DNA of 64,000 nucleotides. It comes from Oscillospiraceae bacterium (lineage in GTDB: Bacteria > Bacillota > Clostridia > Saccharofermentanales > Saccharofermentanaceae). Shown here piece by piece: positions 32,002 through 40,963 of this stretch. The notes under the pieces are model-generated. The model made no database searches and was not told the origin of the DNA. It was given only the letters and a program-made list of their open reading frames with translations. Each line of letters opens with the position of its first letter. Positions within the stretch are counted from its first letter, which is position 1. The stretch is taken from contig FWXP01000005.1 in NCBI GenBank assembly GCA_900176545.1, positions 124,001 through 188,000 on the forward strand, given 5' to 3'. Made by a program: the position numbers and the translations under genes.

Positions 32002-34971
32002 ATGTCGGGATTGACCGTTCGTTTAATCAAAAAGCAAGCAGGCAGATTTCTCTGCCTGCTTGTTGTGCTTATACTGGGTAGTTTTACTATTGCGACTTCA
32101 GGTTATCTTATAAGAAGCATTAAAAAAACTGATATAGAAACTAATCTGGATTACTGTGGCGATTATGATTATGTTATCTATAACGCCGATCTGGGTTATG
32201 CAGATGCCTTGGTGCATTCTTCCGGTATAGAAGATATTGGACTTTACTACGAGCTAGGAACAGTAACAGATCTAGATGGTGTAGAGGAATTTAAAGCTGT
32301 AGCACTAAGAGATGAGTTGTCAGAAGATATATATCACATGACGTGTGTTATAGGCTCATATCCCGTAAATGAGAATGAAGTCGCCATAGATCTTTCAGTG
32401 GCCCATACATATGGTATTCCACCTTATCCGGGTGAGGAGATTGAGCTGAAGAAATATACTCCCAATGGAGAATATATTGGAAATGAAACATACCGAATTT
32501 CGGGGCTTTTCCGAGATGCTGCTCCAGACACTCAAGGTGGATGGTATAGGTGGCCGTTCAATGTTTTTAAAGAAGATTATTCGATGCCTGCGGTATTCTT
32601 CTATCCAAGTGATATAGAATCATGGGGATGCTCGCAAGAGACTGTATTAGTCAGATCAAAAACATACACAATTCAGGAAATGCAGGATACCATTAACCTA
32701 ACGCTTAGGGAAACAGGTTCTTGTGAGAATGGTGTATACTACAATTACAATAAAATGATTGTCTATTCTGATTGCTTGGGAATAGATTACAATTCTATTC
32801 CTGGCAGAGACGGCGGTTTTTCTTGGGAATATCTAAGTAATGCTACTTCCGAAGGCCTTTTTAAGAGGGATTTTTATTCAACTCTTTTACTCCCTGTTAT
32901 ATCGTTATTGGTAATAGTTACCGAATCAGTATCTGTATATATGTTGGTAAAAAACATTATTGCCGATCGTAAGGACCATTATGGTATTCTTAGAAGTATA
33001 GGTATGTCTTCCAAAAGTATAATTCGTAATCTTGTATTTGAGATGTTTTGCTTTGGGTTAATATCTTCGATCACTGGCGCAGTTACAGCATATGTTGTCC
33101 ATAATCCAACTATTAACATATTGAACTCTAGGCTTAATCTTCATTTATATAATGGAATAAACGTTGAAGACTTCATAAAGAATGTTACATATGATCCGAT
33201 TGTTACAGCCATTATCGTGTGCTCATTATCAGTATTGTTGGCTTTAGTTGTTCCCGTATATAAGCTCTATAGAATGTATCCTTCTGAACTTCTTTCTGCA
33301 TCAGATCAGATGTTTGTGGGAAGGAATAATAAGAGCCAGAGAAATAAGACTAAAATAAGCGGAGGATGGCTGGGGACCCTTAACAGAAGGATAGATCTTC
33401 ATGCCGGAACAACTATGCTGTTAATGAGCATAGTTCTGTCTTCGATGTTGTTTGGATATTTGTTTTTCATGGCACTTTCTGATAAGGATTCAGGCTATGC
33501 TAAATGGCAAATTGAACAGTTTGGATTTGAGGGGCAAGGGTATTCTGCTGACAGATATATGTCTACTGATCACTCTCGGTATAATGTTTTTAATAGACAC
33601 GATGCTGGAGTTTCGCCTGATGCATTGAATACAATAGCATCTAATCCGAACGTTACAGGTGTTAGGGCAGCAATCTTTAACGAATCAACTAGAATGGTTT
33701 TTGACGAAGAGCCGAGTGAAGATATCAAGAGACTTCTGAATAATCGTCGTCTGAACATTCCTGAAGAAATGATGTTTGCTGATATAAACATAACAGGCGA
33801 GGGCTATATTTTTGAACATATGGGTTATGAATCCGATGCAATCATGTATGAACTTCCTACCGTAGGTGTAACACCAGAAGAACTATCAGCTCTTGAAGCT
33901 GAAGTCGTAGCTGGCCAGATTAATCCAGATAGGATTAGGGCTGGAGAAGAGATAGTGTTGGCGGTGCCGGAAGAGCTAGAAGATATTTGTATCAGTTCTT
34001 TCCCAATAGGGTCGACATTGCCTTTCGACGACATAGTCTTAACCGGTGAAGAAGAGGTGATTGATCTATCCAATATCGAAGGAGACGATTGGATGGTCTA
34101 CGATACATATGTTGTTGTTCCTGATGGTACTGAAGTCAGAGCTCGTTATGATGCTATAGGTAGCAGATATGAGTTATCTGCAACCGTAGGCGCAATTGTT
34201 GTTCTTCACGATGAAAATGATATTAATACATATCTAACATCAGGTTCCGAATGGGCACGTAATCTTGGAGTTGATGCCGGTATGTTTATCGATGATTCTG
34301 TAGGGATGAGTATTCTGTGTCTCGGTGAGACATTTGAGAATTGGGGGCTTCCTGATAGAAATTTTACAACAGTCAAAGTAAGTATCGGTGATGATGCTGA
34401 TATATACCAATTTGATAAGTTTTGGTATCAGACATTATCTGGATTAGTCGGAATTAAAACGGATTCGACATTTGATTATGTGGATATGATTCATACGACA
34501 ACTCAAAGAACGATGGCAGTATTCTATATCATGGTTATATCGTTGATATTACTTGGCATGGTATCGATAATATCAAGTCTTTATACCAAGACAAGAGGAA
34601 ACACAGAGAGGATACAGTCGCTGAGACGCATAGGATTATCAGTGAAGCAAGTAAGTCTACTGATTTACACCCAAAATATATATTATCCGATAATAGCTAC
34701 TATAATTGCGATAATTCCTGTTTATTGGGTACAAAGCTTTTTTAATGCAACATATGCAAAGACATTAAGTGGTGAACTATATCCTACCGGAACGGGGAGT
34801 GTTATGCCTTGGTATATAGTATTTCCGATAACACAGAATATGTTTTCTTATAACTTTATCCCTGCTCTTATCGTATGTTTCCTTACTGGAGTATTACTCA
34901 TCGTTATAGGAACATTACCCCAGATAATGTATCTGAAGAAGATGAAGATGATTGCTGAGAAGGAGGAGTAA
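32002..34971 (+). CDS. Large FtsX/MacB-type ABC transporter permease
   Basis: A 989-residue permease with an N-terminal helix (about 17-35), a large extracellular domain, a first FtsX module (about 295-430), a second large extracellular domain (about 490-830) and a second FtsX module (about 840-985, including ERIQSLRRIGLSVKQVSLL). Two-module permeases of this kind export peptides or lipids or confer bacteriocin immunity. The ATG at 32002, after GGGAG, is preferred to the GTG at 31999. The ATPase gene follows after 2 nt. A perfect hairpin lies inside codons 12-21. Confidence 0.88.
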   Translation: MSGLTVRLIKKQAGRFLCLLVVLILGSFTIATSGYLIRSIKKTDIETNLDYCGDYDYVIYNADLGYADALVHSSGIEDIGLYYELGTVTDLDGVEEFKAVALRDELSEDIYHMTCVIGSYPVNENEVAIDLSVAHTYGIPPYPGEEIELKKYTPNGEYIGNETYRISGLFRDAAPDTQGGWYRWPFNVFKEDYSMPAVFFYPSDIESWGCSQETVLVRSKTYTIQEMQDTINLTLRETGSCENGVYYNYNKMIVYSDCLGIDYNSIPGRDGGFSWEYLSNATSEGLFKRDFYSTLLLPVISLLVIVTESVSVYMLVKNIIADRKDHYGILRSIGMSSKSIIRNLVFEMFCFGLISSITGAVTAYVVHNPTINILNSRLNLHLYNGINVEDFIKNVTYDPIVTAIIVCSLSVLLALVVPVYKLYRMYPSELLSASDQMFVGRNNKSQRNKTKISGGWLGTLNRRIDLHAGTTMLLMSIVLSSMLFGYLFFMALSDKDSGYAKWQIEQFGFEGQGYSADRYMSTDHSRYNVFNRHDAGVSPDALNTIASNPNVTGVRAAIFNESTRMVFDEEPSEDIKRLLNNRRLNIPEEMMFADINITGEGYIFEHMGYESDAIMYELPTVGVTPEELSALEAEVVAGQINPDRIRAGEEIVLAVPEELEDICISSFPIGSTLPFDDIVLTGEEEVIDLSNIEGDDWMVYDTYVVVPDGTEVRARYDAIGSRYELSATVGAIVVLHDENDINTYLTSGSEWARNLGVDAGMFIDDSVGMSILCLGETFENWGLPDRNFTTVKVSIGDDADIYQFDKFWYQTLSGLVGIKTDSTFDYVDMIHTTTQRTMAVFYIMVISLILLGMVSIISSLYTKTRGNTERIQSLRRIGLSVKQVSLLIYTQNIYYPIIATIIAIIPVYWVQSFFNATYAKTLSGELYPTGTGSVMPWYIVFPITQNMFSYNFIPALIVCFLTGVLLIVIGTLPQIMYLKKMKMIAEKEE
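32035..32062 (+). repeat. Perfect hairpin inside the 5' end of the permease gene
   Basis: CAAGCAGGCAGA (32035-32046), loop TTTC, TCTGCCTGCTTG (32051-32062): a 12-bp uninterrupted stem about 33 nt after the start codon. Confidence 0.85.
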
Positions 34972-34973
34972 GT

Positions 34974-35633
34974 ATGTTGATAAAGACGGTAGCTCTTAAG
35001 AAAGAATATAAGATTGGTGATAATACGGTAAAGGCCGTAAATGGAGTTGATCTTCAGGTTGAAGCCGGAGAGTTCATATCAATAATGGGTCCTTCCGGTT
35101 GCGGTAAGAGTACATTGCTTCACCTTATTGGAGGGCTTGATAAAGCAACATCGGGTCAGGTGTATGTTAACGACGTTGAATTATCGTCGATGAATGATAC
35201 CGCACTATCTAAGTTCAGATGTTGTGAGATTGGTTTTGTATTTCAAAAGTTCAATCTGATTAACGAGATGACGGTTAAGGAAAATATTGTTACTCCGATT
35301 CTCATATCGGGTCGGAAGATCAATGATGAATATATTAATGGTTTGATTGAGGCATTAGGCCTTAAGGATAGGCTTGATCATACACCGCTTCAGTTATCCG
35401 GTGGTCAGCAGCAGAGAGTTGCAATAGCAAGAGCTCTCGCTAATGACCCCGCATTAATACTGTGTGACGAACCTACAGGCAATCTCGATAAAAAGAATAG
35501 TGAAGAAGTGATTTCGTTACTTGACACGATTCATGAGAATTACAAAAAGACCATTATGATGGTAACTCATGATAAGTCTATTGCTGATCATGCTGATGAA
35601 TTGTATGTGATGGAGGATGGAACAATCCAATAA
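34974..35633 (+). CDS. MacB/LolD-type ABC transporter ATPase
   Basis: A 219-residue ATPase: Walker A GPSGCGKST (about 40-48), Q-loop FQKFNL, signature LSGGQQQR (about 142), Walker B ILCDEPT and the H-loop THD. It pairs with the FtsX permease 2 nt upstream. AAGGAGGAG precedes the ATG. Confidence 0.95.
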   Translation: MLIKTVALKKEYKIGDNTVKAVNGVDLQVEAGEFISIMGPSGCGKSTLLHLIGGLDKATSGQVYVNDVELSSMNDTALSKFRCCEIGFVFQKFNLINEMTVKENIVTPILISGRKINDEYINGLIEALGLKDRLDHTPLQLSGGQQQRVAIARALANDPALILCDEPTGNLDKKNSEEVISLLDTIHENYKKTIMMVTHDKSIADHADELYVMEDGTIQ

Positions 35634-35749
35634 CAACTATATTATGATTAACGAGCTGTAATTCTTTCGATATAGGAGAATTGATTGTGTTAGCCCCTAT
35701 CTTGTGAGGATAATGTAACTCTTGCTTAATATTTTGAGGAGGGAGAGAT

Positions 35750-37558
35750 ATGAACTACATTGATTTAAACAAATTTATAAAGAGATACGCTACTCAGTCC
35801 AAGACGAAGACCGCTATGTTACTAACAGGAGACTGGGGCTCAGGAAAATCATATTATATAAGTAATATTCTTTGTCCGTATTTGAAGAAACGTAAAGTCA
35901 AGTGCATAGTTGTCTCTCTCTATGGTGTTGATAATTTAACGGAATTAAGCAAACGTATTTATCTGCGATTACGGCTTCCAACTTTTTCGAAGAAATCGGA
36001 AGCTAAAGAGTATGTGTCGATTATTGGGCATAGTATAATAGACAACGCGCTGTCTCTTAAAGGTGTAAATGTAGGTGTGTCTGATAATCAATTGGTTAAA
36101 CTATATGAATCCGTAAATCTCAAAGATGTATTGATTATTTTTGAGGATACGGAGAGGAGTTCCATAGATATCCTCATGTTGTTAGGCTACATTAATGGAT
36201 TAGTCGAGTATGATGGTGCAAAGGCATTAATTGTAGCGAATGAAAAAGAGATATTAGGCCAGAATCATGAATCATTTGATTATGATTTTTCAAAGGTTCT
36301 TACTACTCAAACTGATGAGATCGACGAAACTGCAAAAGATGAGAAACAATACTTATACCTTAGGATGAAGGAAAAAACTATTGGTGATACGGTACAGTTT
36401 ACGGCTGATATTATTGAATCGGTAAAAAGTATCATAAATGATTATTCTGGAAATTGGATTAGCAGTATTTTACGTGATGATGAAATTGAAAAGATAGCCG
36501 GCATAGTACGAACTCGCTGTAACAATAACTTACGCATATTGATTTACGCGCTTCAAAAATGTGATGACATCTTCTCTGCTTTAGATATCGAAAGGAGCTT
36601 TGAGGATGCGTTTTACCAGGTAACTTTAGAAGGAGCACTTATTTTTTCTAAACGTTTTCTGTGTTCTGATACTCCCGGATGGGAGGGTACCAATTGCATT
36701 TCTGTTCAATTGGGAGAATCAAGAGCGCCTTTATTTAGATTCGTTTACGATTATCTTCTATTTAATACTTATAGGGTTGAGGATATTATCGCAGCATCAG
36801 TTGAATACTCCGATTATTGCTGTTTTGAGAAAAATGCAACTAGAGATAAGGACTCAGATCTTTTCGTTTTGGAGAATTATCACATTCAGAAAGAAGCAGA
36901 TGTTAAAACCGCACTGGAGAATATTTATAAGAAACTAAAGAAAACAAATTATTTAGGTGTTCATGCATATGAGCACCTAGCGCTGAAAGTTATTAGAGCT
37001 GGTATGGTTATAGGCTTTGATGTGGAACCAATCTGTTCTCAGATGATTTCTAATACCAAAAAGATGTGTAGAGTGCATCCTTCGTCATCACAAGAAATCA
37101 TATGGGGATTAATAACAAAGATCTCTGACGATAAAGATGTGATGAGCAAGTATGAGAAGTTTATGAAGAGGTTTGCTGAGGCGATAGATAATAGCAATAG
37201 CAATATTGTATTTTCTTATGATCCGGATGATATCGAGGACTTCTACCACGTTGTTCTGAAAAACAAACACATATACATGACACGGCGTCGTTTTATGTGT
37301 GATCTTGATAACAGGAAAATTGTTTCTATGCTGACCGATTGTACAGCAGAGCAGATTAGTGATTTCCGTAGTATTCTTATTTCTGTATACGATAGAGCTA
37401 TGCAGGACACATATGATGAATCGGATAAGAAAGCACTTAAGGATCTATTGGATAAACTAAACAAGATTTCTCCGGCGGGGAGTAATTGGGATAAAATACA
37501 ATGGATGCAGATTAACTATTTAAAGGATAATATTACTGATTTTATATCGAAGATATAG
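35750..37558 (+). CDS. KAP-like P-loop NTPase
   Basis: A 602-residue protein with Walker A GDWGSGKS (residues 27-34) and a Walker B-like strand LIIFEDTERSS (about 128-138), the arrangement of KAP/STAND-related P-loop NTPases. The Asp-Thr-Glu-Arg after the strand is typical of KAP. The remaining 400 residues are helical with no recognised domain and no convincing membrane helices. GAGGAGGGAGAG precedes the ATG. It lies among defence-like genes; KAP and STAND NTPases are often phage sensors, but no effector domain is visible. Confidence 0.7.
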   Translation: MNYIDLNKFIKRYATQSKTKTAMLLTGDWGSGKSYYISNILCPYLKKRKVKCIVVSLYGVDNLTELSKRIYLRLRLPTFSKKSEAKEYVSIIGHSIIDNALSLKGVNVGVSDNQLVKLYESVNLKDVLIIFEDTERSSIDILMLLGYINGLVEYDGAKALIVANEKEILGQNHESFDYDFSKVLTTQTDEIDETAKDEKQYLYLRMKEKTIGDTVQFTADIIESVKSIINDYSGNWISSILRDDEIEKIAGIVRTRCNNNLRILIYALQKCDDIFSALDIERSFEDAFYQVTLEGALIFSKRFLCSDTPGWEGTNCISVQLGESRAPLFRFVYDYLLFNTYRVEDIIAASVEYSDYCCFEKNATRDKDSDLFVLENYHIQKEADVKTALENIYKKLKKTNYLGVHAYEHLALKVIRAGMVIGFDVEPICSQMISNTKKMCRVHPSSSQEIIWGLITKISDDKDVMSKYEKFMKRFAEAIDNSNSNIVFSYDPDDIEDFYHVVLKNKHIYMTRRRFMCDLDNRKIVSMLTDCTAEQISDFRSILISVYDRAMQDTYDESDKKALKDLLDKLNKISPAGSNWDKIQWMQINYLKDNITDFISKI

Positions 37559-37591
37559 ACTCGAGAACATTATAATTTGAGATGTTTATGT

Positions 37592-37642
37592 TTGACTCCG
37601 ATTGCTTACGACTATATAATTTAGTCGTAAGCTAAGTCGTAA
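37592..37642 (+). promoter_or_regulatory. Promoter with inverted-repeat operator for the AlbA_2-domain gene
   Basis: TTGACT 37592-37597, 17-nt spacer, TATAAT 37615-37620. The -10 is bracketed by a perfect 11-bp inverted repeat, GCTTACGACTA (37604-37614) and TAGTCGTAAGC (37622-37632). A third half-site AAGTCGTAAG follows at 37634-37643. A bound repressor would cover the -10. Confidence 0.75.
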
Positions 37643-37671
37643 GTGAAATCGTATGTTCATAGGAGACGAAC

Positions 37672-39183
37672 ATGGCAATTCCGATCACAATAGAAAAACT
37701 ATTATCTGAAAATATTGTTGAATGGGCGAGAATAGAGTTTAAAGAGGGATGGAATCCTGATACAACACTGAAAACCATAAGTGCATTTGCTAACGATATA
37801 GACAACTGGGGTGGTGGCTATATCGTTATAGGTGCACACGAAAAAGACGGGAAAGTTGTCAGACCTGTAAAAGGTATAACACCGGATTCAGTAGATAAAA
37901 TACAAAAGGATATTCTCAGATATTGCAAATATCTGAGACCTGTGTATATCCCGCAAACAGAGCCTGTGTGGTTTGATGGGAAACTACTTCTGTTAATATG
38001 GTGTCCGGGCGGATATGAAAGACCATATGCATGCCCTAAGTCACCGGATTCGAAGAATAGTGAGAAAATATACTATATTCGCAAGTTATCCAGCACGATC
38101 GAAGCTACCGAATTAGATGTTAAGGAATTGATGTCTTTAGCACATAATGTTCCGTTTGATGACAGGATCAATCCTAAAGCTGAGATGAAGGATCTAAAGT
38201 ATCCGATTATCAAGAACTACCTGCAGAATGTAAACAGTAGCTTAATAAACGAGATTGATAACTTAGACACGGTTCAAATAGCGAAGGATCTTCGAATTGC
38301 AGATGGCCCAACGGAATACTATAAACCATTGAATGTTGGGTTACTCTTTTTCAATGATCATCCTGAATTGTTTTTCCCTTATTGCCGGATAGAGGTAGTT
38401 AATATTCCTGATCCGACCGGTCAGGGTATGGAAGAGCGTATTTTCGCGGGACCTATAGATCAACAGCTACGGGATGCTCTTACCTATATAAAGAATAACG
38501 TAATAGCAGAGAAGATATTTAAGGTTTCTGGACAGGCTGAAGCTGTTAGAGTAAAGAATTATAGCTATGAGGCAATCGAGGAATTCTTATCGAATGCCAT
38601 ATATCATAAATCCTATCAGATCCATGAACCTGTTACAGTAAGAATAGAAGCAGATAAGATTGAGATAACCAGTACACCGGGACCAGATAGATCTATTACA
38701 GACGATGATATTCGCAATTATCAAATGCGAACCAGAAGATACAGAAATAGAAGAATAGGAGATTTCCTTAAAGAATTACATCTTGTAGAGGGAAGAAACA
38801 CTGGTATTCCGACTGCAATTAGAGCAATAAAGGAAAATGGCTCTCCGTTACCCTTGCTTCTTACAGATGAAGACCGTTCGTTTTTCTCTGTAATTATTCC
38901 GATACACGAAGCGTTTGTGCATGAAAAAAATAATAACATTTCTGAAACAGGTGTTGACAAGGTGACCCCAAAACGTAAATCTAAAGAGCAGATAAAGGCA
39001 TTGATTCTGGAAGTGTTGTCAACTGAAAGCATATCGACTAATGAGTTATACAAAAAACTCGGGTATTCCGGTAACGCTTCAAAGACATTTAGGAACTGCA
39101 TTGAAGAGTTGATAGCTGAAGGGGAGATACGTTATGCAACGGAAAATAAGCAAGATTCGAATAATGTGTTGATGAAGAACTAG
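37672..39183 (+). CDS. AlbA_2/Schlafen-domain ATP-binding protein with winged-helix tail
   Basis: A 503-residue protein. N-terminal AlbA_2 (Schlafen-like divergent AAA_4) domain with ARIEFKEGWNPD and GGGYIVIGAHE (about 15-125); middle GHKL-type HATPase_c_4 domain with AIEEFLSNAIYHKSY and GRNTGIPTAI (about 300-405); C-terminal winged helix (about 440-500, STNELYKKLGYSG). The layout is that of the ATP-dependent helicase/RecG-like regulators annotated as putative DNA-binding proteins. The palindromic operator over its promoter suggests autoregulation. AGGAGACG precedes the ATG. Confidence 0.82.
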   Translation: MAIPITIEKLLSENIVEWARIEFKEGWNPDTTLKTISAFANDIDNWGGGYIVIGAHEKDGKVVRPVKGITPDSVDKIQKDILRYCKYLRPVYIPQTEPVWFDGKLLLLIWCPGGYERPYACPKSPDSKNSEKIYYIRKLSSTIEATELDVKELMSLAHNVPFDDRINPKAEMKDLKYPIIKNYLQNVNSSLINEIDNLDTVQIAKDLRIADGPTEYYKPLNVGLLFFNDHPELFFPYCRIEVVNIPDPTGQGMEERIFAGPIDQQLRDALTYIKNNVIAEKIFKVSGQAEAVRVKNYSYEAIEEFLSNAIYHKSYQIHEPVTVRIEADKIEITSTPGPDRSITDDDIRNYQMRTRRYRNRRIGDFLKELHLVEGRNTGIPTAIRAIKENGSPLPLLLTDEDRSFFSVIIPIHEAFVHEKNNNISETGVDKVTPKRKSKEQIKALILEVLSTESISTNELYKKLGYSGNASKTFRNCIEELIAEGEIRYATENKQDSNNVLMKN

Positions 39184-39276
39184 TATTTCGCGATGATGTT
39201 TTTGGATGGGTTTATACATTAAGTATTTCGTCATGTGCGTAACCTCATTCTTGTAAGCCATTTAGCAATAAGAAAT

Positions 39277-39313
39277 ACAACCCTGGTGTTTTGCGAACGC
39301 ATACCAGGGTTGT
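39277..39313. terminator. Terminator between the AlbA_2 gene and a minus-strand small gene
   Basis: Stem ACAACCCTGGT (39277-39287) with ACCAGGGTTGT (39303-39313), perfect over 11 bp; T-rich on both sides, so probably used from both strands. Confidence 0.75.
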
Positions 39314-39361
39314 TGAAAACGTTTTAATTTTGAGCCCTTATGCTTACAGACCCTAAAAACG

Positions 39362-39481
39362 TCAATTGGGGGTAGATCTTCTGTGGGAATTCACGCGAGT
39401 ACCGTCCTTCTTGACATAGCTCTTAACCGGGACGATTTTTTTGTCCTGCTTTCCTCTTATACTTGATTTGGTCTTAGCCAT
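39362..39481 (-). CDS. Small basic protein (39 aa)
   Basis: A 39-residue ORF with an excellent ribosome-binding site (AAGGAGG, 9 nt before the ATG). It is Lys/Arg rich and contains VKSYVKKDGTRVNSHRRS, a pattern (VxxYxxxDGTxVxxHxR) seen in many phage and mobile-element proteins. I assign no function. It is oriented against its neighbours and near a similar small gene (39576-39698). Confidence 0.6.
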   Translation of the reverse strand: MAKTKSSIRGKQDKKIVPVKSYVKKDGTRVNSHRRSTPN

Positions 39482-39512
39482 AATTATCTGCCTCCTTATT
39501 GCAATATACTTG

Positions 39513-39557
39513 AGTAGTAACGCTATAACATGGCTGCTGAGTTATAGCGTTGCTACT
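39513..39557. repeat. Long inverted repeat between two small minus-strand genes
   Basis: 17-bp arms, 39513-39529 (AGTAGTAACGCTATAAC) and 39541-39557, with one G-T pair and an 11-nt loop. It could terminate the upstream small gene or be an operator. Confidence 0.7.
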
Positions 39558-39575
39558 TTCTACCCGCGAAAATGA

Positions 39576-39698
39576 TTATTTGACACGGATTGTTCGTGTG
39601 ACAGTACGAGTCTTGTTCCCAGAAGAAACAGTCGTCTTGACTTTGACTGTTCCGCTAGATGAAGGCTTCGATGTCAATCTGATTCGAACCGCTCTCAT
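39576..39698 (-). CDS. Small basic protein (40 aa)
   Basis: A 40-residue ORF, MRAVRIRLTSKP then a Ser/Thr/Val/Lys/Arg-rich part ending RTVTRTIRVK. GAGGAGG lies 4-5 nt before the ATG at 39698. The frame stays open upstream, but that part has no ribosome-binding site. The alternating small and basic residues suggest a beta-structured nucleic-acid-binding peptide; this is a guess. It is upstream of, and divergent from, the IetAS-like genes. Confidence 0.55.
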   Translation of the reverse strand: MRAVRIRLTSKPSSSGTVKVKTTVSSGNKTRTVTRTIRVK

Positions 39699-39924
39699 AG
39701 CTCCTCCTCTCTCAAGACAACCACTGTTGAAAAAATGCAAGACTACGGATAAAATAGCAATGCATACGCGATATGCAGGTTGCCTTGGCAATTTATTGGT
39801 GTTCCTGGCGGGGAGCACCATATTTAATTTATCACAGGTTTTGCAGATTCGCAACACATAGCATGTCCCATATTGTTTATTCCTTGTCCCTTTGCTATAA
39901 TGATACTATCGTAGGAGGTAGTAT

Positions 39925-40962
39925 ATGAAGAAGAAGAATATAATTAACCTCATAAAATTTTATTCAGAACACAATGATGCTGGGTTTCGTCAAGAGGTTG
40001 CAGAGATTGCTAATGACTTTGACAAAAACGGAGATACTGATCTGTCATTCTATATAATGTCTCTCATATCATCCGCTGATTTATTTGTCCCACAAATGCA
40101 ATCGGAAGACTTAAAGTATTGTACAAGAACACAAACTAGCTCATCAATGCTTCAACTACCCACACTAGTTGATAAAGAATTGAATGGCATTATAAATGCC
40201 ATTCGCAACAAAACATGTGTAAATAAGTTCATTTTTCACGGAGATCCTGGAACTGGAAAAACCGAAACAGTGAAACATATAGCAAGAATCATGGGTAGAG
40301 AATTATATACAGTAGACTTTAATCTTCTAATCGATAGCCATATGGGACAGACTGCTAAGAATATTGCTTCGATGTTTGAGGAAATAAATTCATTCTTTCA
40401 ACCTGATAAAATAATAATACTACTTGATGAAATTGATTCTCTTGCGATGGAGCGCGGCAATACAAACGATGTCCGAGAAATGGGTCGTGCCACATCTGCT
40501 CTTATGAAAGGACTTGATTGTCTAAATAATCATGTTGTTCTTTTTGCGACAACTAATCTCTTCAAGCACTTTGATAAAGCTCTGATTCGGCGTTTTGACT
40601 ATTCTGTAAACTTTAATCGTTATTCGCAAGTTGATCTTATGGATATTGCTTGTGAACTACTAGACTACTATTTATCTGATTTTACGTTTTGTGAAAAGAA
40701 TAAACGCCTATTTAAAAAAATAATAGAAGAGTATGAAACGATACCAAACCCGGGCGAACTTAAGAATGTAATTAAGACTGCATTTGCATTTTCTGAGAGT
40801 TCCAAACCATTTGATTATCTGAAAATTTTGTATTCTTTGGTAACAGGGAGCGAAGCAAATATTGCACAATTGCCTAATTATACCTTGAGAGAAAAAGAAA
40901 TACTTACAGGGATACCCAAAAGCAATATAGCGAGAAAGATGCATTTAATAGAGGAAACGTAG
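39925..40962 (+). CDS. ietA: IetA-like AAA ATPase of an anti-phage system
   Basis: A 345-residue AAA+ ATPase: Walker A GDPGTGKT (about 106-113), Walker B IILLDEID (about 163-170), sensor FATTN and arginine finger RRFD (about 222). It is followed after 1 nt by a subtilase gene. An AAA ATPase coupled to a subtilisin-like protease is the composition of IetAS, reported as an anti-phage system and earlier as a plasmid stability locus. The ATPase presumably controls the protease. TAGGAGG precedes the ATG. Confidence 0.8.
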   Translation: MKKKNIINLIKFYSEHNDAGFRQEVAEIANDFDKNGDTDLSFYIMSLISSADLFVPQMQSEDLKYCTRTQTSSSMLQLPTLVDKELNGIINAIRNKTCVNKFIFHGDPGTGKTETVKHIARIMGRELYTVDFNLLIDSHMGQTAKNIASMFEEINSFFQPDKIIILLDEIDSLAMERGNTNDVREMGRATSALMKGLDCLNNHVVLFATTNLFKHFDKALIRRFDYSVNFNRYSQVDLMDIACELLDYYLSDFTFCEKNKRLFKKIIEEYETIPNPGELKNVIKTAFAFSESSKPFDYLKILYSLVTGSEANIAQLPNYTLREKEILTGIPKSNIARKMHLIEET

Positions 40963-40963
40963 T

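Noticed and set aside
39550-39861. 103-codon plus-strand frame opposite the small basic gene
   Set aside because: No ribosome-binding site and antisense to a short gene with an excellent one; it also covers the promoter region of the IetA-like gene.
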